In this document: in pieces, positions 1 through 4,878 of the stretch | How positions within the stretch are numbered: position 1 is the first letter of the stretch | Layout: every line of letters starts with the position of its first letter | Assembly: GCA_945901835.1 (NCBI GenBank) | Contig: CAMDMH010000175.1 | Location: 1 to 6,666, forward strand | Length of the DNA stretch: 6,666 bases | Direction: 5' to 3' | DNA from: Devosia equisanguinis | GTDB taxonomy: Bacteria; Pseudomonadota; Alphaproteobacteria; Rhizobiales; Hyphomicrobiaceae | Position numbers and translations under genes: made by a program | The notes under the pieces: model-generated | What the model was told of the DNA's origin: nothing | Database searches by the model: none | The model's input: the letters and a program-made list of their open reading frames with translations, nothing else

Positions 1-254
1 TTGCGGTCGCAACCGCGCCACGACCCTACCGGTCGATCGCCGCGGTCAGGCCGGCAGAGGTGATGACGGGGTAATCACGAGATCCAATAAGTTCCCGATC
101 TAATAAATAGCGTGCTATTTCAATATATTGTTGTTTTATCCAAACCCACAAACCAACGGGGTCCGGGCCAAAAACATTCCATTTCCGTATGTTTCAATCG
201 GCAATAGCCGGCCTTCCAAGGTGCGAAACGCGGTCCGTATCGCAAAGAAACGAA
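1..254. other. Left-edge region without a supported gene
   Basis: No complete gene is supported here. An open plus-strand frame runs from the edge to a TAA at 72-74 and ends ...PAEVMTG. A minus-strand frame ends at a TAG at 28-26 with the tail DYPVITSAGLTAAIDR, in which 14 of the 15 codons before the stop end in G or C (reading from position 73 down). Either could be the 3' end of a gene or a remnant, and they cannot both be real. From about 77 to 200 the sequence turns AT-rich, unlike the rest of the window, and looks intergenic. The minus-strand tail has no good start codon: above it there are only AT-rich codons and then a stop at 196-194. Confidence 0.4.
105..130. repeat. Two abutting AT-rich palindromes, operator-like
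   Basis: AAATAGC (105-111) and GCTATTT (114-120) form 7-bp inverted arms around a 2-base centre. They are followed directly by the perfect 10-bp palindrome CAATATATTG (121-130). The patch lies in an AT-rich island in otherwise GC-rich DNA, about 125 bases past the stop of the MOSC gene. The layout suits a protein-binding or promoter region for a gene beyond the left edge, but no such gene is visible. The symmetry is seen directly; the function is inferred. Confidence 0.4.
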
Positions 255-773
255 TCACCCCGGCAGTTTCGGCCGGTGCGGCTTGGGGCTCGAAACGATC
301 ACCACGCGGTCGCCTGCTTCGATGCGCCCACCTTCCACGACCTTGCACGTCACGCCGCCGCGCCAATCAGGCCCAAGCGCGCGCAGCAATCCCCGATGTG
401 CCGCTTCCATCCGGCTGCACGGATAGGTCTCGGCGGTCACTTCGAGCAGCAACGGCCCCACCGTGAGGATCGCGCCCTTCGCCTGCGGCAAGACCACGCC
501 TTCCACCAGCAGGTTGGCGCGCCGCGTCGTCCAAGGAAGCGGCACCGGCCCGGCAAGATCGGCAAGCCCCGCAATGGCCGCCTCCCAATCCTCGCGCGCC
601 AGTATCGTCACGCCACGCCGGGGAAACTTCAGACCTTTATGATCGCCGTCGAGACCACCGCCGGTCGCCACGTCCACGAACGCGATCTCCTCCATCGGCG
701 CGCGTGAGCGCGGCCGGCGGGCGATCCCGATCAGGCGGCCTTCGGCACTTCGCGGGACTTCCTCGTGCATCAC
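255..773 (-). CDS. MOSC domain-containing protein
   Basis: A 172-residue protein made almost wholly of one MOSC domain, the beta-rich fold shared by the molybdenum cofactor sulfurase C-terminus and the YiiM/YuaD-type proteins. Visible signatures are GRLIGIARRPRSRAPME near residues 12-28, GLDGDHKG at 40-47, RRANLLVEG at 84-92, the conserved cysteine in YPCSRM (Cys119) and WRGGV at 137-141, followed by an I-x-x-GD segment. In this family the cysteine is thought to handle sulfur or bind a metal-sulfur or molybdenum centre; the substrate of this member is unknown. It probably acts in the cytoplasm, as no signal peptide or membrane segment is seen. The start is either GTG at 773 or the next codon, ATG at 770; neither has a clear ribosome-binding site. 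It begins 16 bases after the NnrU-family gene on the same strand, which suggests co-transcription and perhaps translational coupling. Confidence 0.88.
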   Translation of the reverse strand: MMHEEVPRSAEGRLIGIARRPRSRAPMEEIAFVDVATGGGLDGDHKGLKFPRRGVTILAREDWEAAIAGLADLAGPVPLPWTTRRANLLVEGVVLPQAKGAILTVGPLLLEVTAETYPCSRMEAAHRGLLRALGPDWRGGVTCKVVEGGRIEAGDRVVIVSSPKPHRPKLPG

Positions 774-789
774 GACGGCGCCGCGTTCA

Positions 790-1380
790 TCAGGCCCAGC
801 CCGGAATCAACGCAATCCCGATCAGCCGCGCGTGTCCCCACAGCAGCATAATGACGTAGATGCCGACGCCTACGAGCAGCACCGCGATGTCGCCGCCGAT
901 CCCACCCGTACTCGAGCCGAGCGGCCCGAGGGCAGCACGCCGCTTGACCGAGATCCGATCGAATACCGCCCACGCCAGGAAAGAGCCGAACAACACCATC
1001 GAGGCGAGATCGCCGCGTACCAGCAGATGCGCCAGCGCCCACAGTTTCACGGCAGCCAGCATCGGATGCTTCGCTGCGGTGCGGATGCGCGAGGGAATGT
1101 AGGCCGCGGCGAGAAGTATCGAAGCGAACAGCATCAACAGGAGGGTCGCGTGCCGCATTCCCTGGGGCGGCGACCAGATCATCGGGTTCTTGCCGGGCGT
1201 CGCATGGAGCTTCGCGTAGCCGTAGACGATCAGTGCAAGCCCGACCGCGGAAACCACCGAAAACACTAGCCTGTAAGTCCCTTCCCCCAAACGCTCGCAG
1301 AGGGTGCGCCGCACCTCCGGCGCCGTTGGAACCAGGTGGATCAGGAAGAACAACGCCAATCCCACGATCATCAGCAACAT
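790..1380 (-). CDS. NnrU family integral membrane protein
   Basis: A 196-residue polytopic inner-membrane protein of the NnrU family. Hydrophobic segments lie at about 2-18, 38-56, 78-96, 107-121, 124-140 and 164-192, giving five or six spans. Family-like stretches are GLALFFLIHLVP (7-18), the KHPMLAAVKLWALAHLL block (104-120) and the very typical FGSFLAWAVFDRISVKRR (131-148). NnrU was named in denitrifiers, where it sits with nitric oxide or nitrite reductase genes; many relatives occur outside denitrification loci and its biochemical role is not settled. No nir or nor gene is visible here, so a denitrification role is not implied. The ATG at 1380 has a strong SD sequence, GGAGGG on the minus strand at 1393-1388, 7 bases upstream. 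A GATAAT at 1412-1407 on the minus strand could be its -10 box. The MOSC gene follows closely. Confidence 0.9.
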   Translation of the reverse strand: MLLMIVGLALFFLIHLVPTAPEVRRTLCERLGEGTYRLVFSVVSAVGLALIVYGYAKLHATPGKNPMIWSPPQGMRHATLLLMLFASILLAAAYIPSRIRTAAKHPMLAAVKLWALAHLLVRGDLASMVLFGSFLAWAVFDRISVKRRAALGPLGSSTGGIGGDIAVLLVGVGIYVIMLLWGHARLIGIALIPGWA

Positions 1381-1406
1381 ATTCGGGCCCTCCGTTTGGC
1401 CGCTCG

Positions 1407-1437
1407 ATTATCACGACCCTGAACCTAACGAAATCAA
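1407..1437 (-). promoter_or_regulatory. Possible promoter of the NnrU-MOSC unit
   Basis: On the minus strand TTGATT (1437-1432) and GATAAT (1412-1407) resemble -35 and -10 boxes. The -10 matches TATAAT at five of six bases, but the spacer of 19 bases is longer than the usual 17. Transcription would start near 1400, leaving a leader of about 20 bases that still contains the SD at 1393-1388. The -35 overlaps the left arm of the inverted repeat at 1434-1454, so a protein bound there could block the promoter. This is a prediction only. Confidence 0.3.
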
Positions 1438-1454
1438 TTGTTTGCCACAATTGA
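1434..1454. promoter_or_regulatory. Inverted repeat in divergent spacer, putative operator
   Basis: TCAATTGT (1434-1441) and ACAATTGA (1447-1454) are perfect reverse complements around the 5-base centre TTGCC. The repeat lies between the divergent NnrU-family gene and the Sel1/TPR-like gene. A TTGACA at 1451-1456 overlaps the right arm, but no good -10 box sits 16-18 bases after it. The size and symmetry fit the site of a dimeric repressor or activator, and it could serve both genes. It does not match the FNR/NNR box (TTGAT-N4-ATCAA) expected for nitrogen-oxide regulation. The regulator is unknown. Confidence 0.5.
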
Positions 1455-1539
1455 CAGGCCATGTGTCCGCGGGCGGGAAACTACGATGACGGTCACGCGG
1501 TTCGTTGCGTGATCGAGTACAGCGTTCGTTGGGGGTTTC

Positions 1540-2331
1540 ATGCGTAATGGGGGATTGGTCGAACGGCTCGACCTTAGTGTTGCCGGCGAGGCGTCCGCGC
1601 CGCCGACGATCGTGCATCAACTCGATGACGTGGCCCGCGCGCTGCGTGAGGTCACGGATCGCAATGCCCGGACAATGCGGATCAAGGAAGCCAAGAAGCG
1701 CGTCGCGAAATTGCAACCTGCCGCCAACGATGCAGAGCCTGCACTGCCGCAGATCCTGCAGCATCCCATCGCAACTCCGGAAACCGGCACCTCGCCGCGG
1801 GATCGTTCCCGTGGACAGGCGATCGCGCCGGCCATTCTGACCGTTTCGCTGATCGTGGTCGCGATCCTGATGTCGGCCTCTTTTACCGACGTATCGCGCG
1901 TGCCGGGTCTTTCCTGGCTCGGCGAAAAGCCTCGCCCCCGCTTGACCGCTCACGTTCAGGCTCCTGTTGCGCTCGCCCACTCGTTCGACGCGGGAACGCC
2001 GTCGTCGAGCCTCGCTCCGGAAGAGCCGTCCCCCCTGCCGCCGCCGATCAGCCTCGACGAGCTTTCGCTGCTGGAAAAATGTGAAGCGATGATCGCGGCC
2101 GGCGACATGCCCGGCGCCCGTCAGGAGCGCGCTATCGCCGCCAACAACGGCAGCGTGAATGCCAGGTTCGCACTCGCAGAAACATTCGACCCCAACGTGC
2201 TCGCAGCCTGGGGCATGCGCGATCGCGTCGCCGACGTCGGCGCTGCACGCGTCCTCTACGACCAGGCCATGAACGCCGGCGATCCTCGCGCCGCCGCCCG
2301 CATTGCAGCCCTTGGCGCCGATCTTCGCTGA
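1540..2331 (+). CDS. Uncharacterised membrane-anchored protein with Sel1/TPR-like tail
   Basis: I do not recognise a named family. The 263-residue protein has an N-terminal region of about 90 residues rich in charged residues and probably helical (residues 27-58), then one hydrophobic span at about 94-113 (IAPAILTVSLIVVAILMSA). After that come a proline- and serine-rich linker (120-170) and a helical tail from about 171. The tail segment 208-258 resembles a Sel1/TPR-type helix pair: ARFALAETFDP, then AWGM, then AARVLYDQAMNAGDPRAAARIAAL. Such repeats usually mediate protein-protein contacts. A single span with no signal peptide suggests a type II topology, N-terminus in the cytoplasm and repeat domain in the periplasm; this is inference. 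The ATG at 1540 follows GGGGG at 1531-1535, a modest ribosome-binding site. It is transcribed away from the NnrU-family gene across the operator-like spacer and may be regulated with it. Confidence 0.75.
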   Translation: MRNGGLVERLDLSVAGEASAPPTIVHQLDDVARALREVTDRNARTMRIKEAKKRVAKLQPAANDAEPALPQILQHPIATPETGTSPRDRSRGQAIAPAILTVSLIVVAILMSASFTDVSRVPGLSWLGEKPRPRLTAHVQAPVALAHSFDAGTPSSSLAPEEPSPLPPPISLDELSLLEKCEAMIAAGDMPGARQERAIAANNGSVNARFALAETFDPNVLAAWGMRDRVADVGAARVLYDQAMNAGDPRAAARIAALGADLR

Positions 2332-2363
2332 GCCGATTCCCACGCAGCTGATTTGCCGCTAGT

Positions 2364-2401
2364 CTTGCTCCCAACAAGAAAAATTACATTCAGGGAGCAA
2401 G
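2364..2401 (+). promoter_or_regulatory. Inverted repeat covering the SD of the Bug-type gene
   Basis: CTTGCTCCC (2364-2372) and GGGAGCAAG (2393-2401) are perfect 9-bp reverse complements around a 20-base A-rich loop. The right arm contains most of AGGGAG (2392-2397), the only SD-like sequence before the ATG at 2412, although its 14-base spacing is long. If the transcript starts upstream of 2364, the stem would bury the ribosome-binding site and reduce translation. The repeat could instead be a DNA operator. It does not look like a terminator because the loop is long and no T-run follows. Confidence 0.45.
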
Positions 2402-2411
2402 TCATCCGAGC

Positions 2412-3437
2412 ATGGCCAGATCACGCATCATCAAGGCGGCGGTAGCCGTCCTCGCCTTCAGCACCGCTGGTCTCGATCAGGCCGCCGCGCAATCCTACCC
2501 ACAGCTTACCATTCTCGTCGGCAGCCCGACCGGCGGTTCCTACGATCTTTATGCCCGGGTGATAGCGCGCCACATGGGCCGTCACTTGACCGGCACACCC
2601 TCTATCGTCGTCCAGAACCTGCCCGGCGGCGGCGGCTATGCGGCCGTCAACCAGCTCGCCAACACCGCTCCGAAAGACGGCTCGGTGATCGCGACCTTCT
2701 CGCGCGCCGTGCCGATGCAACCGCTGATCGACAAGACCGGCGTCCACTTCGATCCACAGCTGCTCGAATGGATCGGCAGCCCGAGCGATGAAGTCGGCCT
2801 GGCGCTGAGCTGGCACAAGAGCCCGATCAAGAACCTCGCGGACCTCAGGAAGAACGGGATGACCGTCGCGTCGACGGGCCCCGGCACCGATACGAACGTC
2901 TTCGCGCGCGTGGTCGCCAACGTCCTCGGCATCAAGCTGAAGCTCGTCAGCGGCTATCGCGGGGCTGCCGACATGCTGCTGGCCGTGGAGCGTGGCGAGG
3001 TCGATGGCGCCGTTGGCATATCCTGGGCGTCGCTGTGGCCGAACCGCAAGGATTGGGTCGAGAACAATCAGGTCAATTTCTTGATTCAGCTTACTCTTCA
3101 GGATGGTCACGAACGTCTGAAAGGCGTGCCGCGCATCATCGACGCCGTTACGAAACAGGAAGACCGCGACCTGCTCGAGGTGATCTTCGCCCGCCAGACG
3201 ATGGCCTACCCATATGCCGCAGCTCCCGGCGTGCCCGCCGCTCGCCTGGCGGCTTTGCGGCAGGCATTTGCCGCGACGCTCACCGACCCCGAGTTCCTGG
3301 CCGAGACGCAGAAAAGTGGCATGGCGGTGAAACCAGTCACCGCCGATCAGATGACGGCCATCGTCAAGCGCGTCTACGCCAGCACTCCCGCTATGATCGA
3401 TCGCGTCAAAGCTGCGATGTCCGCGCCTAACGAATGA
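2412..3437 (+). CDS. Bug/TctC-type tripartite tricarboxylate transporter substrate-binding protein, orphan
   Basis: A 341-residue periplasmic solute-binding protein of the Bug (TctC) family, which captures small carboxylates for TctAB-type membrane transporters or acts as a sensor. A Sec signal peptide covers residues 1-26: basic MARSRIIK, a hydrophobic core to about 20, and a probable cut after AAA before QSYPQ. The mature protein opens with the family pattern LTILVGSPTGGSYDLYAR (32-49), where Asp45 lies in the loop that usually contacts the ligand. Next come VQNLPGGGGYAAVNQLANTAPKDGSVI (67-93), the hinge segment VASTGPGTDTNVFAR (152-166), GYRGAADMLLAVERGEVDGAVG (181-202) and the terminal AFAATLTDPEFLAETQKSGM (285-304). 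The length is normal for the family. No tctA or tctB gene lies beside it, so it is an orphan, as is common in alphaproteobacteria and in Burkholderiales; the ligand cannot be read from the sequence. The start is fixed by the signal peptide. Confidence 0.88.
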   Translation: MARSRIIKAAVAVLAFSTAGLDQAAAQSYPQLTILVGSPTGGSYDLYARVIARHMGRHLTGTPSIVVQNLPGGGGYAAVNQLANTAPKDGSVIATFSRAVPMQPLIDKTGVHFDPQLLEWIGSPSDEVGLALSWHKSPIKNLADLRKNGMTVASTGPGTDTNVFARVVANVLGIKLKLVSGYRGAADMLLAVERGEVDGAVGISWASLWPNRKDWVENNQVNFLIQLTLQDGHERLKGVPRIIDAVTKQEDRDLLEVIFARQTMAYPYAAAPGVPAARLAALRQAFAATLTDPEFLAETQKSGMAVKPVTADQMTAIVKRVYASTPAMIDRVKAAMSAPNE

Positions 3438-3546
3438 CAATTCCCGGACGACCCGATTTGCAGTATCCCTGCACCCGATTGCCCGCCCGAGGCATCAGGT
3501 TGCACACACCATCCGAAACGCCTTGAAGCACTCTTGTCGCGGGGCG

Positions 3547-3575
3547 TTGACGCCGACCTCCACAGCCGCTACAAG
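3547..3575 (+). promoter_or_regulatory. rpsM: Candidate sigma-70 promoter of the rpsM operon
   Basis: TTGACG (3547-3552) and TACAAG (3570-3575) are separated by exactly 17 bases and resemble the alphaproteobacterial housekeeping pattern TTGAC-N17-TATA-like. The start site would be near 3582, giving an rpsM leader of roughly 240 bases. The -35 box sits inside the short inverted repeat GGCGT-TG-ACGCC (3543-3554). It is the best-scoring pair I found by eye upstream of rpsM, but the -10 box is only a fair match. Confidence 0.4.
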
Positions 3576-3611
3576 GCTGCGTTTTCATGACGCACGAAGA
3601 AAGCGCGTGAC

Positions 3612-3631
3612 CCGAGAGCGGGCGCTCTCGG
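3612..3631 (+). terminator. GC-rich hairpin, possible terminator or attenuator
   Basis: CCGAGAGC (3612-3619) and GCTCTCGG (3624-3631) form a perfect 8-bp stem with a 4-base loop GGGC. Only two Ts follow directly, so it is a poor intrinsic terminator by the usual rule. It could end transcription from the Bug-type gene about 175 bases upstream. If the promoter at 3547 is real, it would lie in the rpsM leader, where it could act as an attenuator or RNA-stabilising element. Confidence 0.4.
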
Positions 3632-3751
3632 TTCCAAACGGCGTTTAGTCTTTGTGTATGACGACTATGCCAGACGACGGAGCGGTTTACGAGGTGTGGT
3701 CACGTGGCTCTACGATGCCTGTGACGACCCGAGAAGACCAGACAAAACAGA

Positions 3752-3777
3752 CATCTAGATCCACCATCTAGACCCAC
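3752..3777 (+). repeat. Two tandem 13-base direct repeats
   Basis: CATCTAGATCCAC (3752-3764) is followed without a gap by CATCTAGACCCAC (3765-3777), 12 of 13 bases identical. The pair lies 44 bases before the rpsM start codon. Adjacent repeats of this size may be binding sites for a protein on the DNA or the RNA leader, or a simple slippage duplication. Confidence 0.6.
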
Positions 3778-3781
3778 CAAC

Positions 3782-3821
3782 AGGTGCCGTTCACCTCGAA
3801 CGGCCTTTGAGGAGAAGCCTC
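3782..3821 (+). promoter_or_regulatory. rpsM: Structured rpsM ribosome-binding site, possible pseudoknot
   Basis: GCCGTTC (3786-3792) pairs perfectly with GAACGGC (3798-3804) around the loop ACCTC (3793-3797). The loop bases CCTC (3794-3797) are complementary to GAGG (3809-3812), which is the rpsM SD sequence; that pairing would make an H-type pseudoknot hiding the SD. The same GAGG can also pair with CCTC at 3818-3821, just before the GTG, and AGGTG (3782-3786) can pair with CACCT (3792-3796) as an alternative. In E. coli, ribosomal protein S4 represses this operon through a pseudoknot at the rpsM start, which is also GUG. A similar mechanism here is inference; the complementarity is seen directly. 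Confidence 0.45.
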
Positions 3822-4199
3822 GTGGCTCGAATTGCCGGCGTTAACATACCGACGCAAAAGCGCGTCATCATCGCTCTGCAGTATATCCATGGCATCGGCC
3901 AGAATTACGCCAAGGAAATCTGTCAGAAGGTGAACATCCCGGCCGAACGCCGCGTCAGCCAGCTGACCGACGCCGAGGTCCTCCAGATCCGCGAAACTAT
4001 CGACCGCGACTACGTCGTGGAAGGCGATCTTCGTCGCGAAACCGCGATGAACATCAAGCGGCTGATGGATCTGGGCTGCTATCGCGGCCTGCGCCATCGC
4101 CGTAAGCTGCCCGTCCGCGGCCAGCGGACCCGCACGAACGCCCGCACCCGCAAGGGCAAGGCCGTCGCGATCGCCGGCAAGAAGAAAGTCACCAAGTAA
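3822..4199 (+). CDS. rpsM: 30S ribosomal protein S13
   Basis: S13 sits in the head of the small subunit, contacts 16S rRNA and the P-site tRNA, and forms bridges to L5 and 23S rRNA. The 125-residue product starts [20 protein letters not shown] and has the helix-two-turn-helix region (15-60), [22 protein letters not shown] (68-89) and the family signature [24 protein letters not shown] (89-112), followed by a basic tail that reaches toward the tRNA. GTG at 3822 is chosen as start because the conserved N-terminus begins there and AGGAG (3810-3814) lies 7 bases before it. An upstream in-frame TTG at 3807 would add five residues and overlap that SD sequence, so it is rejected. It is the first gene of the operon, with a structured leader upstream. 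Confidence 0.98.
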   Translation: MARIAGVNIPTQKRVIIALQYIHGIGQNYAKEICQKVNIPAERRVSQLTDAEVLQIRETIDRDYVVEGDLRRETAMNIKRLMDLGCYRGLRHRRKLPVRGQRTRTNARTRKGKAVAIAGKKKVTK

Positions 4200-4206
4200 T
4201 TCGCGC

Positions 4207-4234
4207 CGCCGTTCGCCTTCCAGGCTGGACGGCG
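4207..4234 (+). other. Hairpin in the rpsM-rpsK spacer
   Basis: CGCCGTTC (4207-4214) pairs with GGACGGCG (4227-4234) with one G-T wobble. The stem continues inward with GCCT (4215-4218) and AGGC (4222-4225), one bulged T and a 3-base loop. It begins 8 bases after the rpsM stop and has no T-run after it, so it is more likely an RNA processing or stability element than a terminator. Confidence 0.4.
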
Positions 4235-4295
4235 TCATTCGTCTGATATCCTCCCCCTTCCGGGGACCCGTGCCCGTTTCGGAGCTTAACGTCCT

Positions 4296-4703
4296 ATGGC
4301 CAAAGAGCAGCAAGCCGCCCAAGGCCGCGCCAAGGTGCGCCGCCGCGAGAAGAAGAACATCACGTCGGGCGTCGCCCACGTGAATGCCTCCTTCAACAAC
4401 ACGATGATCACCATTACCGATGCTCAGGGTAACACCATCGCGTGGTCGTCGTCGGGCACGATGGGCTTCAAGGGCTCGCGCAAGTCGACCCCTTATGCCG
4501 CTCAGATGGCTGCCGAGGATGCTGGCAAGAAGGCATCCGAGCACGGCGTGAAGATCCTCGAGGTCGAGGTCTGCGGCCCCGGCTCCGGCCGCGAGTCAGC
4601 GCTGCGCGCCCTGCAGTCTGTCGGCTTCCAGATCACCTCGATCCGCGACGTGACCCCGATTGCGCACAACGGCTGCCGTCCCCGGAAGCGCCGTCGCGTC
4701 TGA
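4296..4703 (+). CDS. rpsK: 30S ribosomal protein S11
   Basis: S11 forms part of the platform of the small subunit, next to S7, S18 and S21 near the mRNA exit site. The 135-residue product has a lysine- and arginine-rich start (to about residue 20) and the core [25 protein letters not shown] (21-45). The core continues with the [21 protein letters not shown] block (50-70), the family glycine motif [16 protein letters not shown] (92-107) and the end [15 protein letters not shown]. It is slightly longer than the usual 128-130 residues because of the N-terminal extension, a common feature in alphaproteobacteria. The ATG at 4296 follows GGAG (4281-4284) by 11 bases. It lies 96 bases after rpsM. 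The rpsD gene that follows rpsK in E. coli is absent here. Confidence 0.98.
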   Translation: MAKEQQAAQGRAKVRRREKKNITSGVAHVNASFNNTMITITDAQGNTIAWSSSGTMGFKGSRKSTPYAAQMAAEDAGKKASEHGVKILEVEVCGPGSGRESALRALQSVGFQITSIRDVTPIAHNGCRPRKRRRV

Positions 4704-4868
4704 TCCGGCGGCCGGCCCACGCGCGTCTCGTTCAACCTCGCGCATTGCCGGCCCTTCGGATACAAATGTCTGAATCCCCTGCCTGCGCTCGTCCAAAAGA
4801 CAGCGCCGGCTTTTTCGTCGAAGGACCGGGCCCGTCGCACTCCCACGCGCGCCCCGTCATCTGACCCC

Positions 4869-4874
4869 GAGGTG
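4869..4874 (+). promoter_or_regulatory. rpoA: Ribosome-binding site of rpoA
   Basis: GAGGTG lies 4 bases before the ATG at 4879 and fixes the start. The 175-base rpsK-rpoA spacer (4704-4878) is otherwise GC-rich; a 10-base word, CCCACGCGCG, occurs at 4716-4725 and again at 4842-4851. I see no gene or clear terminator in it. Confidence 0.7.
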
Positions 4875-4878
4875 CCCT

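Larger units (their letters stand above)
3438..3821 (+). other. Long leader/intergenic region before rpsM
   Basis: No convincing gene lies in these 384 bases. The region holds a candidate promoter (3547-3575), a strong hairpin (3612-3631), two tandem 13-base repeats (3752-3777) and the structured rpsM ribosome-binding site (3782-3821), each listed separately. The only forward open frame with an ATG in the second half is 37 codons (3658-3771), with no SD sequence. In most relatives adk lies directly upstream of rpsM; it is absent here. Confidence 0.6.

Noticed and set aside
199..210. CGGC-AATA-GCCG hairpin as a terminator for the MOSC gene
   Set aside because: The stem is only 4 bp and no T-run follows on the minus strand.
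1451..1487. TTGACA with TACGAT as a promoter for the Sel1/TPR-like gene
   Set aside because: The spacing is 25 bases, too long for a sigma-70 promoter.
1411..2343. Minus-strand open frame of 310 codons opposite the Sel1/TPR-like gene
   Set aside because: Its product is arginine- and glycine-rich with no domain pattern, while the plus frame has a clear membrane span and repeat-like tail. The plus-strand gene is less certain than its neighbours but better supported.
2421..3440. Long minus-strand open frame of 339 codons opposite the Bug-type gene
   Set aside because: The plus strand has a signal peptide and family motifs throughout. The antisense frame is a by-product of GC-rich codon usage and shows no recognisable protein pattern.
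3658..3771. 37-codon open frame in the rpsM leader, starting MTTMPDDGAVYEV
   Set aside because: It has no SD sequence, ends inside the tandem 13-base repeat, and shows no run of repeated residues typical of a leader peptide.
3807..3821. Upstream TTG start for rpsM adding five residues
   Set aside because: The SD AGGAG lies inside those codons and the conserved S13 N-terminus starts exactly at the GTG at 3822.
4801..4820. GCCGGC followed by five Ts in the rpsK-rpoA spacer, terminator-like
   Set aside because: No complementary upstream arm forms a stem before the T-run, and a terminator would cut rpoA off from the operon.
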